Below, one piece after another: positions 56,144-64,000 of a stretch of DNA of 64,000 bases (positions within the stretch are counted from its first letter, which is position 1; each line of letters begins with the position of its first letter). Under the pieces are notes generated by a model. It was not told the origin of the DNA and searched no databases. It was given only the letters and a program-made list of their open reading frames with translations. The DNA comes from Eubacterium plexicaudatum ASF492 (GTDB lineage: Bacteria; Bacillota; Clostridia; Lachnospirales; Lachnospiraceae), in assembly GCF_000364225.2 (NCBI RefSeq), contig NZ_AQFT02000001.1, positions 310,001 through 374,000 of the forward strand, written 5' to 3'. The position numbers were made by a program, and so were the translations under genes.

Positions 56144-57025
56144 TTGCATTTTACGGGAAGGACGTGGAGGCCGCCCTACGAGGCGAATTCTGTCATCATA
56201 CAGGCAACTTCCGGCTGCACATACCGGAAATGCCGTTTCTGTAGCCTTTATAAAAATGAGTGTTTCCGTATGTCACCATTGGAGGAGTTCGAGGAAGATC
56301 TGGCAGAGATCAAAAGCTACCAGCCCTATGCAAGACGCATCTTCTGGACGGGGGCGAACCCGTTCGCCATGAGCTATGAGAATTTGAAGCTGCGGGCGCT
56401 CACGGTAAGGGATTACCTCATCAAGTGCCAGACGATGGCCATGTTCGCAAGCATAAGGGATATCAGGGACAAGGAAGTGTGGCAGCTTAGGAAGCTCCGG
56501 GCAATGGGGATAAACGGGCTGAGCATCGGGACGGAGAGCGGGGATGATGACACGCTCGCACTGGCGGGCAAGGGCTATACGGCGGCTGATATTTTAGAAC
56601 AGTGCCGGAAGCTGGACGAGGCGGGGATTGAATACTATTTTGTCTACATGACCGGGCTTGCGGGGAAAGGCAGAGGATATTGGAATGCGGTAAACAGTGC
56701 AAAGCTGTTCAGCCAGTTGAACCCTTATTTTATCTCGGTAGATTCCCTTACGCTGTTCCCGGACACGGAACTGTACCGCATGGAGCAGGAGGGCAGGTTT
56801 GTTCCCGCCGGGGAGAAGGAGCGCCTGCAGGAACTGCAGGTGTTTATCCAGAATTTGCAGATACGGACGCACCTTTTTGCCAACTCCAGTTCAAACTTTT
56901 ATCCGGTCACTGCCTATCTGCCGAAGGAGCGGGATTCCGTGGTCAGTGAGCTGCAGCATATCATGGATACGGTAAGTGAGAAGGAAATGGCGGAATACCG
57001 CAGAAACCTGAAATCTTTAGGATGA
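56144..57025 (+). CDS. Radical SAM protein (second of a tandem pair)
   Basis: Translation probably starts at TTG 56144 (site GGGAGGTGG), since LHFTGRTWRPPYEANSVIIQ then aligns with the first copy's start; the frame itself is open from 56108. Cluster motif C-x4-C-x2-C in SGCTYRKCRFCSLYKN; then RRIFWTGANPFAMSYENL, GINGLSIGTESGDDDTLALA and DILEQCRKLDEAGIEYYFVY. It is 293 residues long. Two close paralogues in one operon may form a heterodimer or act on related substrates. Confidence 0.83.
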   Translation: MHFTGRTWRPPYEANSVIIQATSGCTYRKCRFCSLYKNECFRMSPLEEFEEDLAEIKSYQPYARRIFWTGANPFAMSYENLKLRALTVRDYLIKCQTMAMFASIRDIRDKEVWQLRKLRAMGINGLSIGTESGDDDTLALAGKGYTAADILEQCRKLDEAGIEYYFVYMTGLAGKGRGYWNAVNSAKLFSQLNPYFISVDSLTLFPDTELYRMEQEGRFVPAGEKERLQELQVFIQNLQIRTHLFANSSSNFYPVTAYLPKERDSVVSELQHIMDTVSEKEMAEYRRNLKSLG

Positions 57026-57037
57026 TACAAAAGACAA

Positions 57038-57070
57038 CCGCCACATATGGAGTAAAACCATATGCGGCGG
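57038..57070 (+). terminator. Hairpin after the radical SAM pair
   Basis: CCGCC-ACATATGG pairs with CCATATG-CGGCGG around AGTAAAA. It has no T-run, but its place after the operon suggests an end signal. The flanking bases match those at 27270-27330. Confidence 0.55.
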
Positions 57071-57258
57071 TCTGCCATTTCCCGCAGGCAGGCCAAGCGG
57101 CCTGATAACGGAAATTGCTTGGATGGTGGGGAAGTAATTTCCCATAAGCTGCCCTCTGTCCATACCCATATCATGCAAAAGCGTCAACGGCTCTTAACAA
57201 TTAACAATAATTGACCGATATATAAAGTGACGAAATAAAACGAAAGGAAGGCAGAGAT

Positions 57259-57683
57259 ATGGCAAAGGAAGAGATTACACCGAGCGAATGGCAGATCATG
57301 GAAGTTCTCTGGGCGAGCGATATGCCGCTGACATCCTCCGAGGTTTACAAAAGGATGCAGGGGAATGTGGATATGTCTATGAGAATGGTGCGGGTGCTGA
57401 TGAACCGCCTGAACCAGAAAGATATCCTTGGTTATACCGTGGATGAGCATGATTCAAGGGTTTACCACTACTATGTTCTGAGACAAAAAGAGGAATGCGT
57501 GAAAGAGAAAAGCAGGAAGTTTGTGGACAGCTATTTTTCCGGCAGCGGTACAAATGCAATGGCGGCACTGCTGCAGAGCTTCGCATTGACGGATGAACAG
57601 ATAAAGGAACTGGAGGAGATTCTGGAAAAAAGCAAGGGCAGAATGCGGAATCTCCGGACAAAGAGGGTGGGACTGATGCCTGA
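57259..57683 (+). CDS. BlaI/MecI-family repressor, apparently fused to the next gene by one missing base
   Basis: ATG 57259 has GAAAGGAAGGCAGAGAT. The winged helix reads ITPSEWQIMEVLWASDMPLT…SSEVYKRMQGNVDMSMRMVR, with C-terminal SFALTDEQIKELEEILEKSK. As written, the frame reads on into the blaR1-like gene, giving a 554-residue fusion. One more G in the run 57636-57638 yields an acidic tail GQNAESPDKEGGTDA and a TGA at 57681, overlapping the next ATG, the usual arrangement. A separate ~140-residue repressor is more likely than a fusion. Confidence 0.8.
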
Positions 57684-58923
57684 CTGGCAATGGATTGGCA
57701 GCTTTCTGGATTTATGTGCAGTATATCTGACAACACAGCTTGTGCGGTGCGCCGCCTTTTCACTTGTACTGACCGGGCTTGTGATGCTGCTCCGGAAAAT
57801 GCTTTTTTCAGAACGGATTTTTTTGAAGGGGATGCTATGGGCAGTATTTTTGGTCACCCCATTTCTTGGGAAGCTGAAGCTGTTTTATGAAAATGCAGCC
57901 ATATGTAAGGCGACATGGTGGATGACAAAGGGAACTATGTCCTGCCTGTGGGTTGGCCGCATTTATACAGCGGGTATTCTGGTGGCTGCCGTTTGCATTT
58001 TTGGGAAGCGTCTGCGTCTTTGGAGGCTGGTTGCCGGAATGGAAAAAGTCTTTTTTGATGGCATCAGGGTCAGCGTTACTGACATGATTGTTACGCCATT
58101 CACAATCGGCTTGCTGAAACCGAAGATCGTCCTGCCAAAAGCAATGGCGGACAGCTACAGCCGGGAGGAATTAAAAGCTATTATACAGCATGAGCAGACA
58201 CATATCCGGTTAGGGCATTTATGGTTCGGGCTTGCGTGGGATATGCTGCGGTGCCTTTTGTGGATGAACCCGTTCCTGACAGTTTTCCAGAAACATTTCA
58301 GGGCAGACATGGAAGATATCTGTGACAGGGTGTGTATACAGAACAGTGGGAAGATGGCACATGAGTATGGGATGGTATTGCTGAAGACCCTGAAACTGCT
58401 GCGCTCTGAATCGGAGGCTGCACCGCCTGCCGTTACCTATGCGGGGGAAAGTGAATTTACAGACATGAAAAGGCGGATGGGGAAGATTGCAGGTTTCCGT
58501 CCATACCGGAAAAAACTGTGCATGGGCATGGCAGCAGCTCTGGTAGCGGCAACAGGCGCGGTATTACTCATCATACATAGCTGTTCTTATGCCCAATGCA
58601 GGGAGGATGAAAATATACAGATATATGAGTATGATGGTGCAGAAGGAATTATCATTACAAATCATGATAGCAGTATAAATCAGATGATTTCTTATGATGA
58701 TAGTTATGTTTATGTAGATAGGGAGGCGTTTGATGCATTTTTGAAAAAAAGCAATGCAGAGGGGCAGATTTATATTGTCTTTGGAGGATTTTATAAACTT
58801 CCCGGTTTTTTATGCGGAGCGCAGTCATGTTTATATGAAACCGATTCAGCGGATGAGGTAGTTCGGATTCCCTACATAAGACAAAAGGACGATTGGGTGA
58901 TGGCATTGTTCAAAATATTATAG
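57676..58923 (+). CDS. BlaR1-like M56 sensor metalloprotease
   Basis: From ATG 57676 (site GGGTGGGA) the protein has 415 residues: membrane helices (VRCAAFSLVLTGLVMLLRKM; GMLWAVFLVTPFLGKL; GRIYTAGILVAAVCIF), an M56 domain with zinc-binding HEQTH in IIQHEQTHIRLGH, an anchor (MAAALVAATGAVLLIIHSC) and an external domain of about 110 residues (YEYDGAEGIIITNHDSSINQ, YVYVDREAFDAFLKKSNAEG). No penicillin-binding domain is present, so the signal is not a beta-lactam. It is coupled to the repressor and is followed 34 bp on by the DUF6033-like gene. Confidence 0.82.
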   Translation: MPDWQWIGSFLDLCAVYLTTQLVRCAAFSLVLTGLVMLLRKMLFSERIFLKGMLWAVFLVTPFLGKLKLFYENAAICKATWWMTKGTMSCLWVGRIYTAGILVAAVCIFGKRLRLWRLVAGMEKVFFDGIRVSVTDMIVTPFTIGLLKPKIVLPKAMADSYSREELKAIIQHEQTHIRLGHLWFGLAWDMLRCLLWMNPFLTVFQKHFRADMEDICDRVCIQNSGKMAHEYGMVLLKTLKLLRSESEAAPPAVTYAGESEFTDMKRRMGKIAGFRPYRKKLCMGMAAALVAATGAVLLIIHSCSYAQCREDENIQIYEYDGAEGIIITNHDSSINQMISYDDSYVYVDREAFDAFLKKSNAEGQIYIVFGGFYKLPGFLCGAQSCLYETDSADEVVRIPYIRQKDDWVMALFKIL

Positions 58924-58957
58924 GTAAAAGGAATTAAATTTTAAGGAGGATATGATT

Positions 58958-59365
58958 ATGGCAATTACAGGAGTGAGCAATTACAGCAGTGTTTATGAAA
59001 ACACATATGCTTCATCAAGGAAGGAAGCGGCAAAGAAAGAGGAAACAGCGGCTACAGAGAAAAACGCCGAAGCAGCAAAGAGTGGCGGCAATGAGGAATA
59101 CCTTAATAATTTGCAGAAACAGTTTCCTAATATGAAGTTGCAAGTCGGCTATGGGGTTAATACAAAAAATGATGGTAAAGTAGATGTTTTGAATATTAAC
59201 CCGAAACTTTTAGAGAAGATGCAGAATGATCCAAAGGCAGCAAAAGAATATACGCAGAGATTGAAAGATGTGGTGTCGGACGGCAAATTGATGGAAACGC
59301 AAACAGCGAATTATTTTTCCGACATTTATCCTATTGACTGCGCAGTGCTGTCTGCAAATGCATAG
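58958..59365 (+). pseudogene. DUF6033-like leaderless protein, N-terminal half (split by an IS)
   Basis: Start ATG 58958 follows AAGGAGGATATGATT. AITGVSNYSSVYENTYASSR has no signal peptide; a Lys/Glu/Ala-rich stretch (KEAAKKEETAATEKNAEAAK) leads to EEYLNNLQKQFPNMKLQVGY and INPKLLEKMQNDPKAAKEYT. The frame ends after NYFSDIYPIDCAVLSANA, where insertion-sequence DNA begins. The matching C-terminal half lies at 62819-63313. It directly follows the blaR1-like gene and is probably controlled by it. Confidence 0.72.
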
Positions 59366-59466
59366 TCCTGTCAAAAATGCTGCACGTTGTTGTCGGTATT
59401 GTTTTTCCGCCTGAAATGCAAAAGGCCATGGATCCCATCATGAGACACACGGCCCATATGAAAAAT

Positions 59467-59790
59467 TTAGTTTTTCTCCTGCTTGTCGGCCAGAACAGGA
59501 AGATGAACCAGGCCGGTGGCGACAGTCACTGCATCCACCTTCCGCATCAGGGAGCCGATCCTTTCTTCATTCCAAAAGATATCGGAGAAATCGGAGAGCT
59601 CGCACCCTACATCATGGTTAGGGATGCACAGGTAGTTCCCATATTTATGCCGTCCGGCGAGGATGTGGAAGTAAGTCCCCCGCCCATTGATCTCAGCTTC
59701 ATACCATCCGTTCCCCGTGCTCAGCAGGATGATCTGCCCCGTCCAGGTCTCCTTGCGGGAACCGCTTTTCAGGATACAGGTATAATTCAT
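59467..59790 (-). CDS. IS-associated DUF6618-like protein
   Basis: The 107-residue protein (MNYTCILKSGSRKETWTGQI, GTYFHILAGRHKYGNYLCIP, VDAVTVATGLVHLPVLADKQ) is the last gene of the element. It begins 13 bp after the ATPase stop (site TAGGAGGAATGGAAC). Function unknown; conservation in the remnant at 1599-1922 shows it is a regular element component. Confidence 0.75.
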   Translation of the reverse strand: MNYTCILKSGSRKETWTGQIILLSTGNGWYEAEINGRGTYFHILAGRHKYGNYLCIPNHDVGCELSDFSDIFWNEERIGSLMRKVDAVTVATGLVHLPVLADKQEKN

Positions 59791-59802
59791 GTTCCATTCC
59801 TC

Positions 59803-60609
59803 CTATCCGAGATTCTGGCTGCTGACAGAAGCCAGGATGACATCCGTATCGATCACTTTCTTGTCCATCTGTGCCCCTAGAGTCAGCGCGTCGGTCATCA
59901 GGTTGTCCACCAGGCGGGGGCTCCCCTGGGAGTGACTGTGGACGGCAGAAAGCGCCGCCTGGTCGATGATGGAGGCTGCGCCTCCGGCACAGGCGATCTT
60001 GTGGAGGATGTACTGCGCCACTTCGGAGTCTGAGAGCCCGGAAAAGTTGTAGTGCACTGTGATCCTCTGGCGCAGGGCCTCATGGACGGGCTTTTTCAGG
60101 GTGCTGTTCAGGTGGGGCTCGCCGCAGAGGATGAGCGTGAAGCAGTTCAGGGAGTCATACCCATAGTTCATGAGCATCTTGATGTCCTCCAGGATGCCGG
60201 TAGAGAGGTATTGTGCCTCATCGACGGCCAGGAGGAGGGGCTGCTTCTTGTCCTTGTAAAGGTAGAGGATCTGCTCCTGTACGGCGCGGAACATCCCAGG
60301 CTTGCCGCCCCTTGGCTCTAGCCCCAGGACAGAGCAGAGCTGGCGGTAGAATTCCATGACGCTGACGGTGGAGAGGCAGATGTACTCCATGTGGTAGAGG
60401 TTTGGATTGAGGTTCTTTGCAAAGCAGCGCAGGGCGAAGGATTTGCCCATGCCGGGGCGTGCGGTAAAGAGTCCTATACCCCTTGTGTCCTTTAAGTAGT
60501 CCAGGCGGGACGTCATCTCGGAGATGTCCTTTGAGAGGAACCGGTCCTTTTCTCTTGCGTTCTGTTTGTCAAAGGGATTGAAGGAAAACCCATAGTAGGA
60601 ACGGAACAT
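59803..60609 (-). CDS. ExeA/TniB-like AAA+ transposition ATPase
   Basis: The 268-residue protein starts MFRSYYGFSFNPFDKQ. Walker A is GLFTARPGMGKSFALR, Walker B is PLLLAVDEAQYLSTGI, sensor-like CFTLILCGEPHLNSTL, and it ends with an arginine-finger region HEALRQRITVHYNFSGLSDS. It should help the transposase choose targets, like MuB, TniB or TnsC. Its start overlaps the transposase stop (ATGA). Confidence 0.88.
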   Translation of the reverse strand: MFRSYYGFSFNPFDKQNAREKDRFLSKDISEMTSRLDYLKDTRGIGLFTARPGMGKSFALRCFAKNLNPNLYHMEYICLSTVSVMEFYRQLCSVLGLEPRGGKPGMFRAVQEQILYLYKDKKQPLLLAVDEAQYLSTGILEDIKMLMNYGYDSLNCFTLILCGEPHLNSTLKKPVHEALRQRITVHYNFSGLSDSEVAQYILHKIACAGGAASIIDQAALSAVHSHSQGSPRLVDNLMTDALTLGAQMDKKVIDTDVILASVSSQNLG

Positions 60610-61877
60610 CAGACCTCACCCCCGATCCTTGAATAATCGATGGAGGGCGTGTTGTTGCGTTTCGTCCTGCAGTTCTCGTTCTTATCCGTAGGCCGGATGG
60701 GGTAATGCGCCCCCTCACAAAGGATGAAGGCGGAGGACATGTCGTCCGGCAGGAAACGGATCTCCACTTTTGAAGAAATGAACTGCATGGGAACGTCATA
60801 GGACACCTTGTCGATGGAGACGGTAGAGTCCTTGTTCACCTTCCTGGTGATGCGGTTCAGGAAACATTCCTCCAGCCACTCCCTGGACTTAGGGCTTCGG
60901 ATGGAGGAGCGTGTCTGCTGGTAGCGTTGCATGGGCGTGGTGCCAATACCGGAATGGACAGACGTATTGTAGGTGCGCATATAGTCCTTAAGCAGCCCGT
61001 TAAACTGCGCCAGCGAGGTGATGGAATCCATGTCTAGTGTATAGAGCCAGGTTTCTTTCAGCGTCCTGAACTGGCGTTCTATCTTAGCCTTGGAAGCGCC
61101 GTCACGAATTTTTGTATGCAAAAGGACCGTCCCGATGGAGCCGCAGATGAGGGAGAGCTGCTCATTTGAATAGCTGCATCCGTTGTCGACATAGAGCTTC
61201 GCCGGGATTCCATGGGCGGCCACGGCATCCCTCAACACCTTCTGGAAGTTATAGGCATTATCGTTATAGAAGAGGCCGCCGCCCACCAGAAAACGGGAAT
61301 GGTCATCAATAATCATAATGCAGTAGACTCTCCTGCGCCGTCCGTCCTCCGTGATAAAAGGCAGGTAACAGGTATCGGCCTGCCACATCTTCCCAAAGGC
61401 ATCTTCTTCAAATGCCTTCCTGTCCCGCATGCCGGGGTTGCGTGCCGATTTCAGGTCATGTTTCCTGACGAAGCGCTGGACGGCGCAGACGCTGACTGTG
61501 GCAGGGATGAAGGCTTCTTCAACGAGGTGCCGGTGGATCTGTGTAGCGTTCAGCCGTGGGAAGGCCTCCTTGAGGCGGTAGATCTCCTCGATGGCCGTGT
61601 CTGGGAGTACCCGTGTGGAGCCCTTATCGGAACGCTCCTGCGGCATGAGGGCGTCGATGCCGCCGTTCTGGTAGAGGGACACCCATTTGCTGAGGGTCTT
61701 GGGGCTGTACTGGAACACGGAGCCGTCAGGCAGGGCGAGGGGCTTTTCCGTGACTCTCTGGTAATAGGCGTTCCTGGACGCATCCGGATAAAGGCCATGG
61801 ATGACCGACGCTATGAGAGCGAGGCGGAACTGCGCCATGGCGGCTGCGTCTGAAAGTTTTTTTTGATTGTTGTCCAT
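60609..61877 (-). CDS. DDE integrase-fold transposase (rve/Mu-type)
   Basis: From ATG 61877 (site AAGGAGGACATTTCT) the protein has 422 residues. Helix-turn-helix domains (SPKTLSKWVSLYQNGGIDAL, FPRLNATQIHRHLVEEAFIP) precede the rve core. Catalytic Asp are in KMWQADTCYLPFI and AKLYVDNGCSYSNEQ; Glu follows in KIERQFRTLKETW. A Mu-C-like barrel (DSTVSIDKVSYDVPMQFISS) is at the end. All catalytic residues are present, so it is likely active. Confidence 0.9.
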   Translation of the reverse strand: MDNNQKKLSDAAAMAQFRLALIASVIHGLYPDASRNAYYQRVTEKPLALPDGSVFQYSPKTLSKWVSLYQNGGIDALMPQERSDKGSTRVLPDTAIEEIYRLKEAFPRLNATQIHRHLVEEAFIPATVSVCAVQRFVRKHDLKSARNPGMRDRKAFEEDAFGKMWQADTCYLPFITEDGRRRRVYCIMIIDDHSRFLVGGGLFYNDNAYNFQKVLRDAVAAHGIPAKLYVDNGCSYSNEQLSLICGSIGTVLLHTKIRDGASKAKIERQFRTLKETWLYTLDMDSITSLAQFNGLLKDYMRTYNTSVHSGIGTTPMQRYQQTRSSIRSPKSREWLEECFLNRITRKVNKDSTVSIDKVSYDVPMQFISSKVEIRFLPDDMSSAFILCEGAHYPIRPTDKNENCRTKRNNTPSIDYSRIGGEV

Positions 61878-61967
61878 AGAAATGTCCTCCTTAAGTGGTT
61901 TTCCCCCATTATGGGGCAGAAACGGGAGGAAAGCCATGCCCATGGCGTGTGGTTGGAGGAAAACAGT

Positions 61968-62561
61968 TCATGGGCCGAACACCTGTTGGCAGTAAGGCGC
62001 CGGATTTTTATGGGACTGGAGGAAGGACTTTGTAAAACGGCGGACAAAGGCGGAGGCGAAATCCGAATAAGCCGGCTGCGTGAGCAGGGACTTAAGGAAG
62101 GAAAGGCCGGAAACCTCCATGGAGGAAAGCACGCCGAGCCAATCTTCCTTCTGCACCCGAAAGAGCTGCAGCCACCGGCGCAGCTGGGAAAGGGTGATGC
62201 CGAAGCGTTCGCATAGCCTTTCCACAGTGGAAAGGCGCAGGAAATACTCCGCCAGGACACGTAGAAGGAAGAACAGGCCGTAGCCGGAGTAGGGAATGAT
62301 GAAGTCCGGGAGGATGGCATGGGTATGGCCACAGGTACAGATAAGGCGCATGATGCAGAGGCTGTGGCGGACCTGGGTGCCGCCTATAAAGTCCACCAGG
62401 GAGCGGTCATAGTAGGCATGGATGCGGCAGGATCCCTTTCCCCCACAGCAGGGACAGGTCTGCAGTTCCGAACGGAATCCGGCCATAAAGGAATCGAACA
62501 GGATCTTTGATGAACTTTTTATACGAACCAGCTTGCAAAACAGGGAATTTTCTCTTATCAT
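61968..62561 (-). CDS. DUF6431-like zinc-ribbon protein of the insertion element
   Basis: From ATG 62561 (MIRENSLFCKLVRIKSSSK) the protein shows QTCPCCGGKGSCRIHAYYDR and ICTCGHTHAILPDFIIPYSG, a zinc ribbon, then a helical region with LCERFGITLSQLRRWLQLF, a helix-turn-helix. It is the first gene of the element and may bind its ends. The frame is complete at 197 residues. Confidence 0.78.
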   Translation of the reverse strand: MIRENSLFCKLVRIKSSSKILFDSFMAGFRSELQTCPCCGGKGSCRIHAYYDRSLVDFIGGTQVRHSLCIMRLICTCGHTHAILPDFIIPYSGYGLFFLLRVLAEYFLRLSTVERLCERFGITLSQLRRWLQLFRVQKEDWLGVLSSMEVSGLSFLKSLLTQPAYSDFASAFVRRFTKSFLQSHKNPAPYCQQVFGP

Positions 62562-62800
62562 AATATATGTCGGTGGTGCCGGAGCCTCATGAGAGGGACA
62601 TGATCCCGTATAAGGCAGGCACACTGGTATGCGAGAGAAAGAACGAACTGTGGAAGGGGCTGTTCTTTCTCTTTTTTTTGTTCCATAAAAACTATATCGG
62701 AATGACATGGGATGGTCAAGAGGAAAACGTGCCGCCTCCTGTAGCACACTTTTATAGACAGTGTATAAAAATTGAGATTATAATTTGACGTTTTTGTGCG

Positions 62801-63313
62801 GGAGATAGGAACTTTAATTTGCTGGGCTACAATGTGGAAGCTGCACATAAGTATGTAGATAGTTTTTTTGCAGCAACTGGAAGTACAGTTGTATGCCGTC
62901 ATGCATATTTAGATGAGAATGGAAATTACAGTAATTTTACTGTTTCAGTTAGAAAAGATGCGTTAAACGAAAAACTCCGCAAAGAAGCGCAGGAAAACGC
63001 CGAAGAGCGGATTGAGAAGTCAAGAGAAAAAGCCCGTGAAAATGCGGAGCAGCTTGCGGAGAAATTAGAGGAAAAGGCAGAGGAAAGCGAAAAGTCGGAA
63101 GAAAAGAAAGTAGTAAAGGAAGATGGAACAACAACTCCGAACAAAGCAGAGCAACTCTTAGAAGAAAAAATGACTGCTTCCAAAGATGGCACGATTTATC
63201 TGAATGACACAGATATGAAAACAATCATCGAAGCTGCCCAGGAAGAGGATGCGGGCAAAACCACTGTAAAAGAACAGGCACAGGTGGGTGCGAATCTGGA
63301 TTTGAAGATATAA
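62801..63313 (+). pseudogene. DUF6033-like leaderless protein, C-terminal half
   Basis: From about 62819 the frame reads GYNVEAAHKYVDSFFAATGS and TVVCRHAYLDENGNYSNFTV, then a long charged coiled coil (EKLRKEAQENAEERIEKSRE…KARENAEQLAEKLEEKAEES) and an end AEQLLEEKMTASKDGTIYLN to ANLDLKI. There is no start codon of its own. It is the 3' half of the gene starting at 58958, separated by the inserted element. Confidence 0.72.
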
Positions 63314-63410
63314 TGTTCCAACCCTATTCCGCAGAGGTATATAAGAAAGTGCCTCTTTATATGCAGGCCAAGGTTGGCAAAAAATATTTTCAATAAGGAG
63401 GATGATATCA

Positions 63411-64000
63411 ATGAACATTAGTTTCAATGCAGGGAGTTCTGGAGGATACAGTAGTATCAATAAAAGCAGCGCACAGTATAAGGCTGTTGAAAGGGATCAT
63501 TTGAGTGCCATCATTGCAAATGAAGCAACCATGTCCGATAAGGAGCGGCTGATTTATGAAACATTTGGCGGACGGGATACTATCATTAAAAATTACATGA
63601 AATTATATGACTCTAATGGGAATTTCCTTAATGCGTATGGTGTAGCAGGAATGTGCGTGGATGGAAAAAGTCCTTCGGAATATAATCAGATTATAGATGT
63701 TTCCGAAGACTGGCGACAAGAGATGTTTGATATGGTCAAAAGGGAGTTCATACAAGAAAATGGTGTTGCGAATGGGGATACAACCAAAAGGACATCACTG
63801 TATACGGCGTATCAAAAAAGCATTAAGATTGATGACCGATTGAAAGGTACATGGACGCTTGGGCAATATGAAAAAGCATATAATAAGGCTTTTTATGATG
63901 CGGTAAAGGCAGCTAATCCCAACTGGAAGCAAGGTGATCCGTTTGATTCCAGAATACTGGACGGCGTTACAAGGGAATTCGTAGAAAGCCAGCTTGTCAA
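63411..64000 (+). CDS. DUF3879-like leaderless protein (runs off the window)
   Basis: ATG 63411 follows AAGGAGGATGATATCA. MNISFNAGSSGGYSSINKSS, then AIIANEATMSDKERLIYETF…GGRDTIIKNYMKLYDSNGNF and VAGMCVDGKSPSEYNQIIDV. Similar proteins are annotated DUF3879 in Lachnospiraceae. No signal peptide or membrane segment. The frame is open for at least 196 codons and continues past position 64000. It lies 98 bp after the split DUF6033-like gene and was probably in the same operon before the insertion. Confidence 0.72.
   Translation, partial: MNISFNAGSSGGYSSINKSSAQYKAVERDHLSAIIANEATMSDKERLIYETFGGRDTIIKNYMKLYDSNGNFLNAYGVAGMCVDGKSPSEYNQIIDVSEDWRQEMFDMVKREFIQENGVANGDTTKRTSLYTAYQKSIKIDDRLKGTWTLGQYEKAYNKAFYDAVKAANPNWKQGDPFDSRILDGVTREFVESQLV

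Larger units (their letters stand above)
59380..62800 (-). mobile_element. Four-gene DDE/ExeA-type insertion element
   Basis: About 3.4 kb on the minus strand: zinc-ribbon DUF6431-like protein, DDE integrase-fold transposase, ExeA/TniB-like ATPase and DUF6618-like protein. It separates two halves of one gene. A transposase plus AAA+ regulator recalls Tn552/Mu-type transposition. Exact ends and target duplication could not be fixed by eye. A remnant of the same element's DUF6618/ATPase side lies at 1499-2040, after the same gene family. Confidence 0.78.

Noticed and set aside
57259-58923. Genuine natural BlaI-BlaR1 fusion protein
   Set aside because: A one-base correction gives the standard two-gene arrangement with overlapping stop/start and a ribosome site, consistent with the many similar lesions in the window.
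61212-61853. 213-residue open frame antisense to the DDE transposase
   Set aside because: The minus strand carries the rve transposase with all catalytic motifs; the plus frame has no recognisable domain or ribosome site.
61863-62216. 117-residue plus-strand gene inside the DDE/ExeA element
   Set aside because: It is antisense to the DUF6431-like gene and its upstream region; no motif or start signal supports it.

Overview
The window looks like one chromosomal stretch of a gut-type Clostridia, most likely Lachnospiraceae. Pointers are the strong AGGAGG ribosome binding sites, a T-box leader on thrS, BlaI/BlaR1-like pairs, an AgrC-type kinase with a LytTR regulator, IS66, IS200/IS605 and DDE/ExeA-type elements, and fragments of MobA/MobL, TnpV and conjugative-element genes. 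Family names ending in DUF numbers are given from memory. I saw no rRNA, tRNA or CRISPR array.

Layout. 0-7.5 kb is a graveyard of mobile-element pieces (Rpn nuclease, IS remnant, sigma factor, Mob, group II intron, IS3) around a T-box-controlled, TGS-less thrS and a 2H phosphodiesterase gene split by a 157-bp MITE. 7.6-10.4 kb holds a BlaI/BlaR1-like cluster with a 40-bp operator palindrome and a secreted protein whose stop codon lies at a second kind of MITE. 10.8-12.4 kb is a TetR / flavodoxin remnant / FMN-binding / KTR group with a textbook promoter and a 25-bp palindrome. 13.2-20.9 kb carries an AAA-ATPase/PD-(D/E)XK protein, a transposase-AraC chimera, an AraC regulator facing a broken MATE pump, two maltose O-acetyltransferases, a gutted PHP phosphatase and a DUF1349 protein. 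21.5-24.7 kb is probably one large HD plus Hsp90-like ATPase gene. 25-30.3 kb holds a secreted Ig-like protein, MITE copy 2 and a LytTR/histidine kinase operon with three 21-bp-spaced operator boxes and a cargo gene.

30.7-32.2 kb encodes an Lnt-like nitrilase and is followed by a complete IS66. 34.8-48.3 kb reads as a defence island: an AlbA_2/Schlafen-like ATP-binding protein, DUF2971, a CHAT protease remnant, a giant protein with three AAA+ domains and a trypsin-like protease, an IS66 remnant, a restriction nuclease/methyltransferase pair, a Fic protein, an OLD-like fragment and a short ApeA-like HEPN protein. 48.5-54.5 kb contains small conjugative-element genes, a second Rpn protein and a third BlaI/BlaR1 cluster cut by an IS200/IS605 element nested in an IS66. 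54.7-64 kb has an HxlR regulator divergent from twin radical SAM genes, another blaI-blaR1 pair, and a leaderless-protein cluster (DUF6033-like, DUF3879-like) interrupted by a four-gene DDE/ExeA element.

More than twenty genes are broken by exactly one base in a short homopolymer, and adding or removing that base restores a normal protein. Long-read assembly error explains this pattern at least as well as real decay, so many frameshifted entries below may be intact genes in the organism. Other lesions cannot be explained that way and are real: MITE and IS insertions, internal deletions and chimeras.
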